A stretch of DNA of 64,000 nucleotides from Egbenema bharatensis (GTDB taxonomy: Bacteria; Cyanobacteriota; Cyanobacteriia; Elainellales; Elainellaceae): positions 4,960,001-5,024,000 of the forward strand of contig NZ_CP182236.1 of NCBI RefSeq assembly GCF_048077055.1, written 5' to 3'. Below, one piece after another: positions 1-8,877 of the stretch. The position numbers and the translations under genes were made by a program. The stretch's first letter is position 1; the number at the start of each line of letters is the position of its first letter. The notes beneath the pieces were generated by a model. It searched no databases. It worked only from the letters and a program-made list of their open reading frames with translations, and was not told the origin of the DNA.

Positions 1-9
1 CCTTGTGTT

Positions 10-205
10 CCAGGGTTTGAAGAAACCCTAGAGACTAGCCCTCGTTCAGACAGGGCAAGCGGCAGACATCGGGTGTTATCATACACCCTAGCCTGGACTA
101 GCCTCGATAGTCTGGGTTAGGAGATCGAGCGTTTTGCTTGGGCGCGGACGCTTGACCTCCGCTAGAGAATTCGCCTCTAGGTAGAGTCGCTATCTCCCAG
201 GTCAG
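10..205 (+). other. Run of strong hairpins, possible structured RNA
   Basis: No ORF is credible in positions 1-352, but inverted repeats follow one another closely. They are 12-18/23-29 (7 bp, loop GAAG), 38-42/52-56, 71-76/83-88, 89-99/109-119 (with G-U wobbles), 120-132/148-160 (13 positions with one A-C mismatch and one G-U) and 162-167/175-180 (6 bp). The wobbles are G-U only if the plus strand is transcribed. I do not recognise the RNA family. It could be a non-coding RNA, a terminator cluster or nested repeats. Nothing is visible in 206-352. Confidence 0.35.
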
Positions 206-352
206 GACAACCCAAAAGACAGCTATAGCTGATGAGCGTACCATCAATCGATCGGGCAAATCAAGTCAAAATCGCTACTAAAACCGGAATCGATAGCACC
301 CTGGTCTGAACGCAGTCCGTCCCTGGACAACGCCCCATTGCTGTGCCAAATC

Positions 353-999
353 TCAACTTGCCAGTTCTCCCACCCAGTCTGCGACCGCTTCCCAGCCTAA
401 GCCCTGGCGTACCACCACGGGTTCATTCTCAGTTAAATCCAGAATGGTTGAGACTTTGTACTGCACCGGAGATTGATCATCAATGATCAAATCCACTAGC
501 TTGTCCAGGCGATCGAACAATTCTGCCTGGGAGAGTCGCATTTCCTCAGCATTATCAATGGTGGTGGCAGACGTTGAAATAATTGGATTCCCCAACGCTT
601 CCAGCAGAGATTGACAAATGGCGTGGTCAGGCACTCGGATCCCCGTTGTTTTGCGTTTGGGATTCAGCACCAGACGGGGCACTAGCTTGCTCGCTGGCAG
701 CAAAAAAGTGTAGGGGCTGGGATTAAGTGCTTGATGAGCCGATAGGACAAATCGCTAACCTGAGCGTACTCAGAAATATTGGACAATGATGAACAGAGAA
801 ATGTGAGCGGTTTATCATTTGACAATTGCTTAATTTGGCGGACTCGCTCCACTGCCGACTTAACATTGAGATCGCAGCCGATCGCATAAACCGTATCCGT
901 TGGATATAGCATAACGGCCCCATTCCGCAGGGCATCTCGAATTTTCTCAACCCGACGAGTTTGGGGTGTTTCTGGGTGAAGCTTGTAGACAACGGCCAT
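353..999 (-). pseudogene. YciO/Sua5/YrdC-family protein, frameshifted
   Basis: This gene is read as two overlapping pieces. The N-terminal piece (682-999) holds the family motif PTDTVYAIGCDL and the KPLTFLC segment. The C-terminal piece (353-703) resumes with LLPASKLVPRLVLNPKRKT and contains GIRVPDH and ISTSAT. Joined, they give about 215 residues, close to E. coli YciO, which it resembles more than TsaC in its order of motifs. The family binds ATP and threonine-derived carbamate; TsaC/Sua5 members make threonylcarbamoyl-AMP for tRNA t6A37, while the role of YciO members is less certain. The frames join if one G is added to the GGGG run at 713-716, restoring PGPYTFLLP-like coding. It is divergent from larC. 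Sequencing error is more likely than true loss. Confidence 0.8.
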
Positions 1000-1044
1000 A
1001 TATAACTGTTTCCTTTAAAGTCACACATGATACGAGCAGGAAAA

Positions 1045-2610
1045 ATGACAAAGGTAGCATATCTGGAATGTCCGACGGGAATTGCTGGGGATATGTGTTT
1101 AGGCGCACTCGTTCACGCCGGGGTGCCAGTGGACTACCTGGCTCAGATGTTAAATCATCTGGGAATTGGTCATGAATATAACCTGTGGGCAGAGTCGGTA
1201 CTGCGCAACGGTCAACAAGCGACAAAGATTCATGTCGATCTGCTCAGCCAGTGTTCTGATCCACAGGAAAATCATCCGTCCTCAGAGAAGCTGGTTCACT
1301 TCTCCGATCCTAATCGATCAGGGGAGCATGATTCCGCCCAGCAGTCTGATCACCCCCATTCCCACAATCACGACCATCCTCACGATCACCCCCATCCCCA
1401 CGATCACGACCATCTTCACAACCACGACCATCTTCACAACCACGATCGCCCTCACTCCCACGATCACGACTATCCCCATCCCCACGATCACAATCATCCC
1501 ACCCACTCCCCCACTCGCCACCTACCCGAAATTGAATCCCTGATCCAATCTGCCCACCTACCCGAACGGGCCGCAGCCTGGAGTCTAGCCATTTTTCGGC
1601 AACTGGCCGCCGCCGAGGGAGCAGTACACGGCATTTCACCCCAGGAAGTCCATTTCCATGAAGTCGGTGCAACCGATGCGATCGTCGATATTGTCGGCAC
1701 CTGTTTAGGGTTAGATTGGTTGAACATTGAGCAGATCTACTGTTCGGCCTTGCCGACTGGTGGTGGAATGATTCGGACCGCCCACGGACTACTTCCCGTT
1801 CCAGCCCCCGCAGTCCTGAAACTCTGGGAAATGCGGCAAATTCCCCTCTACAGCAATGGGATTCAGCGCGAACTCGTGACTCCTACGGGGGCAGCGATCG
1901 TCACGACCCTGTCCACCCACTTTGGACCTCCTCCTGCCATGACCCTGCAACGGGTTGGGCTAGGGGCGGGATCGCGTAACCTGGAAATCCCCAACATCCT
2001 GCGCCTGTGGATCGGCGATCAGCAATCCGGTTCAACCCTGCAAAAACCGGGATCAGCCCACCAGACACACTTCCATACGACAGAAACCTCACTCCCCACT
2101 CCCCACTCCCCACTCCCCACTCCCCACCAAACGATCTCCATTCTCGAAACCCAAATCGACGATCTCAGCCCCCAGGCAATCGGCTATCTTTACGACCCTC
2201 TGTTTGCTGCCGGAGCGTTAGATGTATTCACGCAGGCGATCGGCATGAAAAAATCTCGGCTTGGGGTTTTATTGACGGTCATTTGTCTGCCCGAACAGGT
2301 GGATGCCTGTGAAGCAGTGATTTTCAGAGAAACGACGACGCTTGGAATTCGCCGCTCCATGCAGCAGCGATCGGTTTTACCCCGCACCTTTCAAACCGTT
2401 GAAACGCCCTATGGAGCAGTGCGGATTAAAGTGACCGATCGGGGCACCCAAAGCATCACCAATGGTCATCCGGAATACGAAGACTGTGCCCGTCTGGCGC
2501 GTCAAGCCCAGGTTGCCTGGCAGGAAGTGCATCGCCTGGCCCTACAGTGCTGGTATCAGACTATTGAAATGAAGACTGACGCATGGAAGACAGAAACGAT
2601 CGACCCTTGA
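1045..2610 (+). CDS. larC: Nickel-pincer cofactor biosynthesis protein LarC
   Basis: LarC (DUF111 family) is the CTP-dependent cyclometallase that inserts nickel into the pyridinium dithiocarboxylate nucleotide, the cofactor of lactate racemase and related enzymes. The start AYLECPTGIAGDM, the EVHFHEVGATDAIVDIVG segment and the C-terminal IDDLSPQAIGYL and KKSRLGVLL blocks fit the family. The 521 residues are longer than the usual roughly 400-430 because of a His-rich insert (about residues 103-153, some two dozen His in 51 positions, mostly HD, HP, HN and HL pairs) and a short linker encoded by heptamer repeats. I chose ATG 1045 over ATG 1027 because it sits directly before the conserved start and has AGGA upstream. 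No larB or larE lies nearby. The 3' end overlaps the convergent next gene by 50 bp. Confidence 0.9.
   Translation: MTKVAYLECPTGIAGDMCLGALVHAGVPVDYLAQMLNHLGIGHEYNLWAESVLRNGQQATKIHVDLLSQCSDPQENHPSSEKLVHFSDPNRSGEHDSAQQSDHPHSHNHDHPHDHPHPHDHDHLHNHDHLHNHDRPHSHDHDYPHPHDHNHPTHSPTRHLPEIESLIQSAHLPERAAAWSLAIFRQLAAAEGAVHGISPQEVHFHEVGATDAIVDIVGTCLGLDWLNIEQIYCSALPTGGGMIRTAHGLLPVPAPAVLKLWEMRQIPLYSNGIQRELVTPTGAAIVTTLSTHFGPPPAMTLQRVGLGAGSRNLEIPNILRLWIGDQQSGSTLQKPGSAHQTHFHTTETSLPTPHSPLPTPHQTISILETQIDDLSPQAIGYLYDPLFAAGALDVFTQAIGMKKSRLGVLLTVICLPEQVDACEAVIFRETTTLGIRRSMQQRSVLPRTFQTVETPYGAVRIKVTDRGTQSITNGHPEYEDCARLARQAQVAWQEVHRLALQCWYQTIEMKTDAWKTETIDP
2091..2125 (+). repeat. ACTCCCC heptamer repeat inside larC
   Basis: Five perfect copies of the 7-bp unit ACTCCCC lie in the larC reading frame and encode a Pro/Ser/Thr/His linker between the N-terminal and C-terminal halves. 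The same unit family occurs between genes elsewhere in the window (8775-8826, 44687-44713). Confidence 0.9.
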
Positions 2611-3031
2611 CCTGCTTACAAAGCCTGAGTTCTGTCCCACTATGATTCCAATGAACTTGATCAAAAATCTGGTGCAAAATGTATAGACCGCGACCGCACT
2701 CTCCGATATCGTTAATGTCCTGGCTATGGGCATCTAAATCGCCAGCGCAAGAGCATCCAGGGGAAAACCCAGCCCCCTGATCGGAGATAATCCACCAGTA
2801 TTGATCGTTCAGTACAAAAAACTCAACCAGCACCTTTTTCGCCGGATCCAGGTTGTTGCCATGCTTCGCTGCATTGACCAACGCTTCCTGAAGCCCTAAC
2901 CGTAAATCATCACGACACCCATCTGGAACCTCTGCCAGCAGGAGATCCAACACCGGACATAAATGCAACGTAGAGGCAAAACTTATCGTGCCCCATTTGC
3001 GACCCGATGGACGCAGTGAGATAGCAATCAC
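2561..3031 (-). CDS. Anti-sigma-factor-like ATP-binding protein (HATPase_c_2)
   Basis: A 156-residue stand-alone GHKL ATPase domain of the RsbW/SpoIIAB type. These proteins act as serine kinases or binding partners that hold back sigma factors or phosphorylate STAS anti-anti-sigma proteins. The N box is LRLGLQEALVNAAKHGN, the G1 box is SDQGAGF and the glycine-rich end is GECGRGLYILHQI. There is no membrane segment. No STAS, PP2C or sigma gene is adjacent, so its partners lie elsewhere. The last 50 bp overlap the 3' end of larC on the other strand, so the two transcripts would be antisense at their ends. Confidence 0.8.
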   Translation of the reverse strand: MIAISLRPSGRKWGTISFASTLHLCPVLDLLLAEVPDGCRDDLRLGLQEALVNAAKHGNNLDPAKKVLVEFFVLNDQYWWIISDQGAGFSPGCSCAGDLDAHSQDINDIGECGRGLYILHQIFDQVHWNHSGTELRLCKQVKGRSFLSSMRQSSFQ

Positions 3032-3915
3032 TCAGACAACCTCAAAGCTTTCAAGCACATAAACTCTATTCCTTAAGGAGTACGTTCATTAGTAGTAGAT
3101 CCAAGAAATCAGTATGTTGACTTACACTTACTGAACCCATAGCCCTACTGTAGGGTTCGCAGTCATATCGCCGATAGGAGTCGGAACTTCAGAATATTAG
3201 CCAGTTGCGAATGTTTGTTTGTGCTGCAAATAACCTAAGGTAAATCATTCACTTGTGAAATTTAGATTCATGCCTTAAGTTTGATGTTTATGGGCTTAAT
3301 CCATCATAACATACGACTTGAGATGCCCCGTTGCACAGTCCCACGCGCCCTCAGAATTGACCGGACTTTGAATTGACTAACGGGTTGATTGGACTGAGTT
3401 GATTCGGCGGGTCAACCGATGAACTCCCCCGAAGGAGTGAAGATTTTTGATGGGACGAAGGTACGAGCAACTCCTGCATGCAGGGTTAACGTTAGCCTAA
3501 TATCAAGCTTTTATGAAGTGCTCAAACCCTTTATGCATACGCAGAATATGGCTTTCTACCAAATTGCTTGAAGTTCCGTAGTTTATCGTTCTATGCCCTA
3601 AGCCACGATGTAATTTTTCGGTGAACTGTCCGTAGAAGTACTAGCCTTCAGGGGTGGAAAAATGCCACTCTATAGAAACCGAAGGGTGCTCTCAGTGATC
3701 GTTCTGACAGTGACTTTATCAGTGCCCCAGGAGAGCCATGTTTTACTTTATACGTGTTTTCCTTAGTTATATGGATTTTGCTAGAGGTTTTGATGCCAGT
3801 CCCATCTGATTTCCGGGATCACAAGCAATCGAACAGGTCAACTTCAGGTTCACAAACCCACCCACTGATACCTAATCCAAGAAACGTTACGGATATAAGG
3901 GGAGAAAGGCTCCAG
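3032..3915. other. Long gap without recognised gene
   Basis: About 880 bp between the anti-sigma-like gene and the glycosyltransferase. An open frame continues upstream of the glycosyltransferase to an ATG at 3754, but that segment lacks family similarity. A short hairpin (ACTCC 3423-3427, GGAGT 3434-3438) is followed by a T-rich stretch. No tRNA, riboswitch or repeat family was recognised. Confidence 0.4.
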
Positions 3916-4707
3916 ATGAGAAAGGTTAAGCTTCTAAACGTGTCTGTTGATAACTTATCGATGGCAGAACTGCTGGCGAATCTGAAGCAGGGAGTCATTT
4001 TCACGCCAAATGTCGATCACCTGGTCAAGCTACAATCCGACCGGGAGTTTTTTGAAGCTTATAACTCTGCGGACTATCGAACCTGCGACAGCAAAGTCTT
4101 GTTTTACGCTGCTCGCTTAGTTGGTTGTCCATTCAAAGAAAAAATTTCAGGCTCAGATTTATTTCCTGCCTTCTGCGATTACCACAAAGACAACGAAGAA
4201 ATCAAAATCTTCTTGCTGGGTGCGAAGGAGGGGGTCGCTGCAAAAGCTCAGGAAAACATTAATGCCAGGGTGGGTCGAGAGCTGGTGGTCGGTGTGCATT
4301 CTCCTTCCTTTGGGTTTGAGAAGCATGAAGATGAGTGTCAGCAGATTATTGACCTGGTTAATCAGTCAGGGGCCAATGTGCTGGCGATCGGAGTGGGTGC
4401 GCCGAAGCAGGAAAAATTCATCCACAAGTATCGCCACCAGTTCAAGCACATCAAAATCTTCATGGCGGTGGGTGCAACGATCGATTTTGAAGCTGGAAAC
4501 GTCAACCGTGCCCCCAAGTGGATCAGCGAAATGGGTATGGAGTGGCTGTATCGGTTGGTATCAGAACCTCGCAGACTTTGGAAGCGTTATCTGATGGAAG
4601 GCCCAACCTTCTTCTGGTTCCTGCTCATGCAAATGTTAAAGCTGTACCGTGACCCGTTTGAAGTGGTAGAGCAAACTAGCGATTCTGAGTACAAAACAGC
4701 CGGTTAG
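3916..4707 (+). CDS. WecG/TagA/CpsF-family glycosyltransferase
   Basis: Members of GT26 transfer N-acetylmannosamine-type sugars to a lipid-linked acceptor in surface polysaccharide or wall polymer synthesis. Diagnostic parts are TPNVDHLVKLQ near the N-terminus, DSKVLFYAARLVG, the nucleotide-sugar site region VLAIGVGAPKQEKFI and VGATIDFEAGNVNRAPKW, then EWLYRLVSEPRRLWKRY, typical of the membrane-proximal C-terminus. The 263 residues fit the family. ATG 3916 is chosen because it precedes the conserved VKLLNVSVDNLSM and has GGAGAAAGG upstream; the frame is also open to ATG 3754, which would add 54 unconserved residues. No other polysaccharide gene lies beside it. Confidence 0.85.
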   Translation: MRKVKLLNVSVDNLSMAELLANLKQGVIFTPNVDHLVKLQSDREFFEAYNSADYRTCDSKVLFYAARLVGCPFKEKISGSDLFPAFCDYHKDNEEIKIFLLGAKEGVAAKAQENINARVGRELVVGVHSPSFGFEKHEDECQQIIDLVNQSGANVLAIGVGAPKQEKFIHKYRHQFKHIKIFMAVGATIDFEAGNVNRAPKWISEMGMEWLYRLVSEPRRLWKRYLMEGPTFFWFLLMQMLKLYRDPFEVVEQTSDSEYKTAG

Positions 4708-4797
4708 TCGATACATCATCCGATTCTGGTCGTTTCAACGGTTCGCTACCTACCCCATTTCATCCCCTTAAATTTAATCATTCACGTTTTGTGGTTC

Positions 4798-4836
4798 CAA
4801 TCCTGGCGATCGTTTTGCGTCAGGATTGTTTAGTTT
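4798..4836 (+). terminator. Probable intrinsic terminator after the glycosyltransferase
   Basis: CAATCCTG (4798-4805) pairs with CAGGATTG (4821-4828), and TTTAGTTTT follows. It lies about 90 bp after the stop codon, in the right orientation. Confidence 0.6.
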
Positions 4837-4988
4837 TGCCTACATGATCATTTCCTGCTCATGAATCAGGCAATTTCTGGGAAGTATAGGATTATCTGCT
4901 CAAAGCAGTTCAAAAGAGTTCAATCTTTGAATTCTACCCAAACTTGCTAAAATATCATCCGCTTCTCCCAGCCACAGCGTTCCCTTCC

Positions 4989-5785
4989 ATGTCAATTCAA
5001 AAAATTCCTTTAGACACGCTCAAAAAGGTTAGACAATATATTCAAGTCACTCTGTCATTATCTGAAGCAGAGCAACAACCTAAAAATTGGGCTGAACTCA
5101 ATGAAGACAACGAACCCCCGGAACCTGAATCTTTAGATGCCCTGAGTGGCATTTTCACGTTTGGTGGGCTTTCTGAAGAAGATCTTTCGGACTCAACCTC
5201 ACGGGATTGCTGGTTCATCAGTACAGTCAATCCAGCGAACGCATTACTGAAACTTCCTGGTCTTTCCCTGAAGCCAACCCTTCGCCTGGTTAGCTATCTT
5301 TATCGGGCAGGGGAGGATGGAATGGGGCTGGTGTTTGCCGTTCCCGAAGCCTCCAGCACAATGGCCGTTCTGGAAAAACCGCTGCAACACTGTAAAGATA
5401 TTACTCAGCTGCCCCAACCCGACCACGCTCTCCCTCAGTTCATGGATGCGATCGCTGGCGATCGATCGCCCCTCTCCTTTGCGATTGCTTCGGTGTTTCG
5501 CCGGGAACTTCAGGAATTTGGGCCCTGGGAAAGCGATGTCAATGGCACCATCATCGATTTATGGATGCGCTCCCCCCGCAGTCTCCCTGTCAATGGCGGG
5601 TTGAGCCACCGCCTAAGGATTTTTCGGTAAAGGTCAAGGTTTTACCAACAGGGCAAGCTGCGGTCGAATTTTTTACTTACCGCCTGGGCAATCCGATCGT
5701 AGTTTATCGGCATCTTGATCAGTATCCCCCCCAACAATATCAACCCAGCAGCATCGACAAACCAATTGGACTGATCAAACGTTAG
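4989..5785 (+). pseudogene. Conserved cyanobacterial hypothetical protein, frameshifted
   Basis: Two frames join to about 265 residues. The first frame starts at ATG 4989 (MSIQKIPLDTLKKVR) and runs into the six-C run at 5572-5577. The next part (WRVEPPPKDFSVKVK to DKPIGLIKR) is one base out of phase and reads as good protein up to 5785. Adding one C to the run restores a single frame. No domain is recognised and there is no signal peptide or membrane segment. The composition suggests a soluble cytoplasmic protein. The intact continuation on both sides of the run points to a sequencing deletion or a very recent mutation. Confidence 0.6.
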
Positions 5786-5824
5786 GACATACCGTCGGTT
5801 CATCCTATCCCTGCAATAAAATAA

Positions 5825-5863
5825 CCGATCCCTCTCAATGAGATTAATCCGAGAGGCGATCGG
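5825..5863 (-). terminator. Inverted repeat after psbY
   Basis: CCGATCCCTCTC (5825-5836) pairs with GAGAGGCGATCGG (5851-5863) with one bulged base. Read on the minus strand, the stem is followed by a T-rich stretch (GGTTATTTTATTGC), so it can end psbY transcription. It may also serve the convergent upstream gene. Confidence 0.5.
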
Positions 5864-5894
5864 CTGGATGAAATGCTAGTAACTAGCCCTAAGC

Positions 5895-6011
5895 CTAGCT
5901 CTTGTTCAGGAAAGCTTGAGCCTGTCTTAGCGCAATTTGACCGATGTTGTAGATTGCCCAGCTACCTGCCAGGATTACAGGCAATAGCACCACCAAGAGT
6001 CTCCAGTCCAT
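5895..6011 (-). CDS. psbY: Photosystem II protein PsbY
   Basis: A 38-residue single-span thylakoid protein of photosystem II that lies at the edge of the complex near cytochrome b559. The start MDWRLLVVLLPVILA and the following SWAIYNIGQIALRQAQ match the cyanobacterial PsbY pattern of a short N-terminus, one hydrophobic helix (about residues 5-22) and an amphipathic tail. ATG 6009-6011 is preceded by a perfect AGGAGGA ribosome site. The gene stands alone, with an inverted repeat downstream. It is short enough to be missed by length-filtered gene calling. Confidence 0.9.
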   Translation of the reverse strand: MDWRLLVVLLPVILAGSWAIYNIGQIALRQAQAFLNKS

Positions 6012-6230
6012 AGGTTGTAGATCCTCCTAATAAAGATTTATGAATGGCTCTCATCTTTACTACCATTTTGCAGTGATTTGGGCGAATTTACCAGAGCTAA
6101 TCTAAAGGAATATTACAGAACCCCTGCTGATCTGCCCTGCGTCCGATCGATCGCCGACTGCCATAGGAAACGGACATCGGCTGAATCCCGCTTCCAGGGC
6201 TGCTGTCAGATTGAAAACGATTAAGCTCCA

Positions 6231-7166
6231 TTATTGAGCTGAACCGTTATTCGCTGACTGTGGGGCAACATGGAGAACCATACCTTCACGGGCTAATCGG
6301 ACATTGGAAAAACTGGACTGTACTTCTGCTTCCACCTGATCCAAAAAATCATCGTCGTGGGCAGGATCATGATGAAATAAGACGATTTGCTGAACATTGG
6401 CAGCGATCGCCACTTCCACTCCGGCATACCAGGCCGCGGGTTGTCCATCTGCCAGTTCGGGACTCAGGCTATAGAAAGCATGATCCGCGTAGGCTGCATC
6501 GTAAATAAGCAAATCGGCTTGATGGGCCAGATAAAGCAACCCCTGATCGAGCTGTTCGGGAATGTGTTCGGTGTCCGTGGCGTAGACCACCGATCGCCCA
6601 TTCCAGGTAATCCGATACCCCAACGCTCGATTCGGACGATTGAGGGAAATGGTTTCAATTACCACATCATCTAAGGTAATGACTGAACCGGGTGAAATGT
6701 CATGAAATTGTAAGTTCGATCGCATCACCTGGAGTGGAATGGGAAAATTGGGGCGCAGCATCTGATCGCAGAGACGTTGCTTAATTGATGCCCCATTTTG
6801 TCCCACAGGCCCATGAATATGAAACGTATTACCTTCCACGAATGCAGGCAGGAAAAATGGAAACCCCTGAATCCGATCCCAGTGGGTATGCGTGAAGAAC
6901 AGGTGGGCATCCAGGGGCAACTCCTCCATCAAGTGCTTACCCAGCACCCGTAGCCCTGTCCCGCCATCAAAAATGAGTAATTTTCCAGCGACTTTAATTT
7001 CAACGCAGGCCGTATTGCCGCCATAGCGAACCGTTTCTAGCCCAGGCGTAGGGATACTACCCCGAACGCCCCAAAATCGCACCGTAAACTCGTGGGCTGA
7101 CTGAGTTGGAGTGTCATCACTGGCACTAGCAGAAGAGTAATTTGCAGAGGAGTCAAAGCCTGACAT
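6231..7166 (-). CDS. MBL-fold metallo-hydrolase
   Basis: A 311-residue beta-lactamase-fold hydrolase of the Lactamase_B_2 type, of the group often annotated as PhnP/ElaC-like. The N-terminus has FWGVRGSIPTPG and RYGGNTACVEI; the metal site is FTHTHWDRIQGFPF (His93, His95, Asp97), and further ligands are likely in VVYATDTEHIPEQ and LFHHDPAHDDD near the C-terminus. The position that is His in the usual HxHxDH motif is Arg98 here. The substrate is unknown. The first 25 residues are Ser/Ala-rich and look like a disordered leader. No operon partner is visible. Confidence 0.8.
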   Translation of the reverse strand: MSGFDSSANYSSASASDDTPTQSAHEFTVRFWGVRGSIPTPGLETVRYGGNTACVEIKVAGKLLIFDGGTGLRVLGKHLMEELPLDAHLFFTHTHWDRIQGFPFFLPAFVEGNTFHIHGPVGQNGASIKQRLCDQMLRPNFPIPLQVMRSNLQFHDISPGSVITLDDVVIETISLNRPNRALGYRITWNGRSVVYATDTEHIPEQLDQGLLYLAHQADLLIYDAAYADHAFYSLSPELADGQPAAWYAGVEVAIAANVQQIVLFHHDPAHDDDFLDQVEAEVQSSFSNVRLAREGMVLHVAPQSANNGSAQ

Positions 7167-7590
7167 TGTGGTGGATTAAACCCTTTCTTAGCTGATTATT
7201 TGAAGTTGCATCAGTAGGACTGAGTGGACTTGGGGCAATTCAGGCAGATCTGAAACTGAGGGCTTAGACGATAACAATAAAACATACTCTATAAGTTATG
7301 CTTCCCGAATCACCGAACAGATCATCAATTTTCCTCCAGACATCTGCTATAGCTATCCTCCGTAGGATTTGAACGGGGTGCAGGGGTAAAACCCTGGCGT
7401 GGGGGCGTTGCCCCTACCCCCTTGTTCACAAACAATTTGTGAACGCTATATTCGTGAGGATATCGGCTGATTCAAACCAAAAGGAGCAATCTTTGGGTAA
7501 GCTTCTATTCAATCATACAAATAGGGGTGAACAGCGGTTCACCCCTAAGAATCTGCAAATATGAAATGGTAAAGGCTGGGCTAAGAGCGG
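7167..7590. other. Gap with palindrome and repeat-like sequence
   Basis: No gene is seen. The stretch 7365-7450 has a GC-rich interspersed-repeat character and includes a perfect inverted repeat, GTTCACAAA (7424-7432) with TTTGTGAAC (7436-7444), of 9 bp arms and a 3-bp loop. A separate hairpin near the ppa stop is listed on its own. Confidence 0.5.
7523..7546 (-). terminator. 10-bp perfect hairpin after ppa
   Basis: AGGGGTGAAC (7523-7532) and GTTCACCCCT (7537-7546) form a perfect 10-bp stem with the loop AGCG, about 45 bp past the ppa stop. The U tract that follows is weak, so it may be a terminator or simply a transcript-stabilising stem. Confidence 0.5.
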
Positions 7591-8103
7591 TTACTTTTTC
7601 GCCGCAGCAATGCAGGTGTCCACTAAGGCAGCCACTTCATCAACATCTTTCCAACCCAGAATTTCAGTGACTTTTTTCTCCAGGTTTTTGTAGGATCTGA
7701 AGAATTCGGCAATTTCCTCTAAGCGGTGCGGTGCAATGTCTTTAATGGATTTCACTTCAACAAAGCGAGGGTCTTTATCTGGCACACAGAGAATTTTCTC
7801 ATCCCGATCGCCGCCATCCACCATTTCCAGCATTCCAATCGGTCGGGCTGGAATCACACAGCCAGGGAAGGTGGGTTGATCAATCAGCACCATACCGTCT
7901 AGTGGATCACCGTCATCTGCCAGGGTGTTGGGCACAAAGCCATAGTCGTAGGGATATTGCACTGAAGAGTAAAGCACCCGATCGAGGGCAAAGGCGTTCA
8001 AGTCTTTGTCAAACTCATACTTGTTTTTGCTGCCTGCCGGAATTTCAATCAAAACATTCAGCACACCCGGCTTGGGCTGGGGTGGAATCAGTGTTAAGTC
8101 CAC
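7591..8103 (-). CDS. ppa: Inorganic pyrophosphatase
   Basis: A family I soluble pyrophosphatase that hydrolyses PPi to two phosphates and so pulls biosynthetic reactions forward. The metal-binding signature is DDGDPLDGMVL. The active-site segments NKYEFDKD, YPYDYGFVPNT and DEKILCVPDKDPR are also present. At 170 residues it has the normal bacterial length. I chose GTG 8103 (DLTLIPPQPKPG follows) because homologues start there and GGAG lies 8 bases upstream; the longer open frame to ATG 8175 adds a non-homologous leader. Confidence 0.95.
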   Translation of the reverse strand: MDLTLIPPQPKPGVLNVLIEIPAGSKNKYEFDKDLNAFALDRVLYSSVQYPYDYGFVPNTLADDGDPLDGMVLIDQPTFPGCVIPARPIGMLEMVDGGDRDEKILCVPDKDPRFVEVKSIKDIAPHRLEEIAEFFRSYKNLEKKVTEILGWKDVDEVAALVDTCIAAAKK

Positions 8104-8238
8104 AGCGTTTCTCCAAATTGACAGAACCAGGATACAGCCAAAATCGATCGCATTGGCAAAACTGGCGATCGTCATAAATGGCTGTTCTCCCGAATAGCAT
8201 TGTAGGAGAGTTCGGAACCCATCACAGTAAGGTTCTAG

Positions 8239-8769
8239 TCAAGTTTTTTGCAACGGGCTATCTTCAGCAACGGCATTCAGGCTCGGCATCCAGGGTAAGT
8301 CGGTGATGCCTGGGTCGTAGCCCATCTGTGACAGGAGGGTCGTCAATTGCCCTCGGTGATGGGTCTGGTGGTTGAACATATGGGTGACGAGCAGCCAGGT
8401 GGGTAAAATTCGCGTTTTGCCATACACATTGCTGTGATAGGTGAAGGTTCGGCTCAACCACTCTGGCGTTAATGCCTCTGCCCATTCTAAAATTTCTCGA
8501 TCGGTGATCTCCCGCTGTAGCCGCAATTCCTCAAAGTCAGCATACAAATCCTCACCCATTTTCCGGTAATAGGGTTGTCCCACAAAGCGGCCCATCCAGG
8601 CTCGATCGCCATACAGCAGGTGATTCAACGTGCCATGAATTGACTTGAAAAACGCTCCGCGATCGGCTTTGCGCAACTCATCGGGAATTTCTGCACAGAG
8701 GGCGTAGAGCTTCTGATTCATCCAATGGTTGTATGTGGCCATTGTGGTGTAGGGGGTGAGGTTGGGCAT
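8239..8769 (-). CDS. DinB-family protein
   Basis: A 176-residue four-helix-bundle protein of the DinB/YfiT superfamily, whose members are usually metal-dependent transferases or thiol-related enzymes. The three-His pattern is visible: LNHLLYGDRAW in the second helix and LVTHMFNHQTHHRGQL in the third or fourth. The start MPNLTPYTTMATYNHWMN resembles cyanobacterial and proteobacterial relatives. The substrate is not known. A heptamer tandem repeat starts a few bases upstream of the ATG, leaving little room for a promoter between them. Confidence 0.8.
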   Translation of the reverse strand: MPNLTPYTTMATYNHWMNQKLYALCAEIPDELRKADRGAFFKSIHGTLNHLLYGDRAWMGRFVGQPYYRKMGEDLYADFEELRLQREITDREILEWAEALTPEWLSRTFTYHSNVYGKTRILPTWLLVTHMFNHQTHHRGQLTTLLSQMGYDPGITDLPWMPSLNAVAEDSPLQKT

Positions 8770-8774
8770 GGAAG

Positions 8775-8826
8775 GGGAGTGGGGAATCGGGAGTGGGGAA
8801 TGGGGAGTGGGGAGTGGGGAGTGGGT
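8775..8826. repeat. GGAGTGG-type heptamer tandem repeats
   Basis: About seven imperfect copies of the unit GGAGTGG / GGAATGG sit between two minus-strand genes. This is a short tandem repeat class known from filamentous cyanobacteria. Confidence 0.85.
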
Positions 8827-8877
8827 GAGAATTATGGTTCAGGATTACGGGCTTCACCCAGCTTCGTAAACAGCACT

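Noticed and set aside
1310..1672. Long minus-strand ORF rich in Gly, Arg and Asp opposite larC
   Set aside because: It is the complement of the His-rich CAC/GAT repeats and has no ribosome site or homology.
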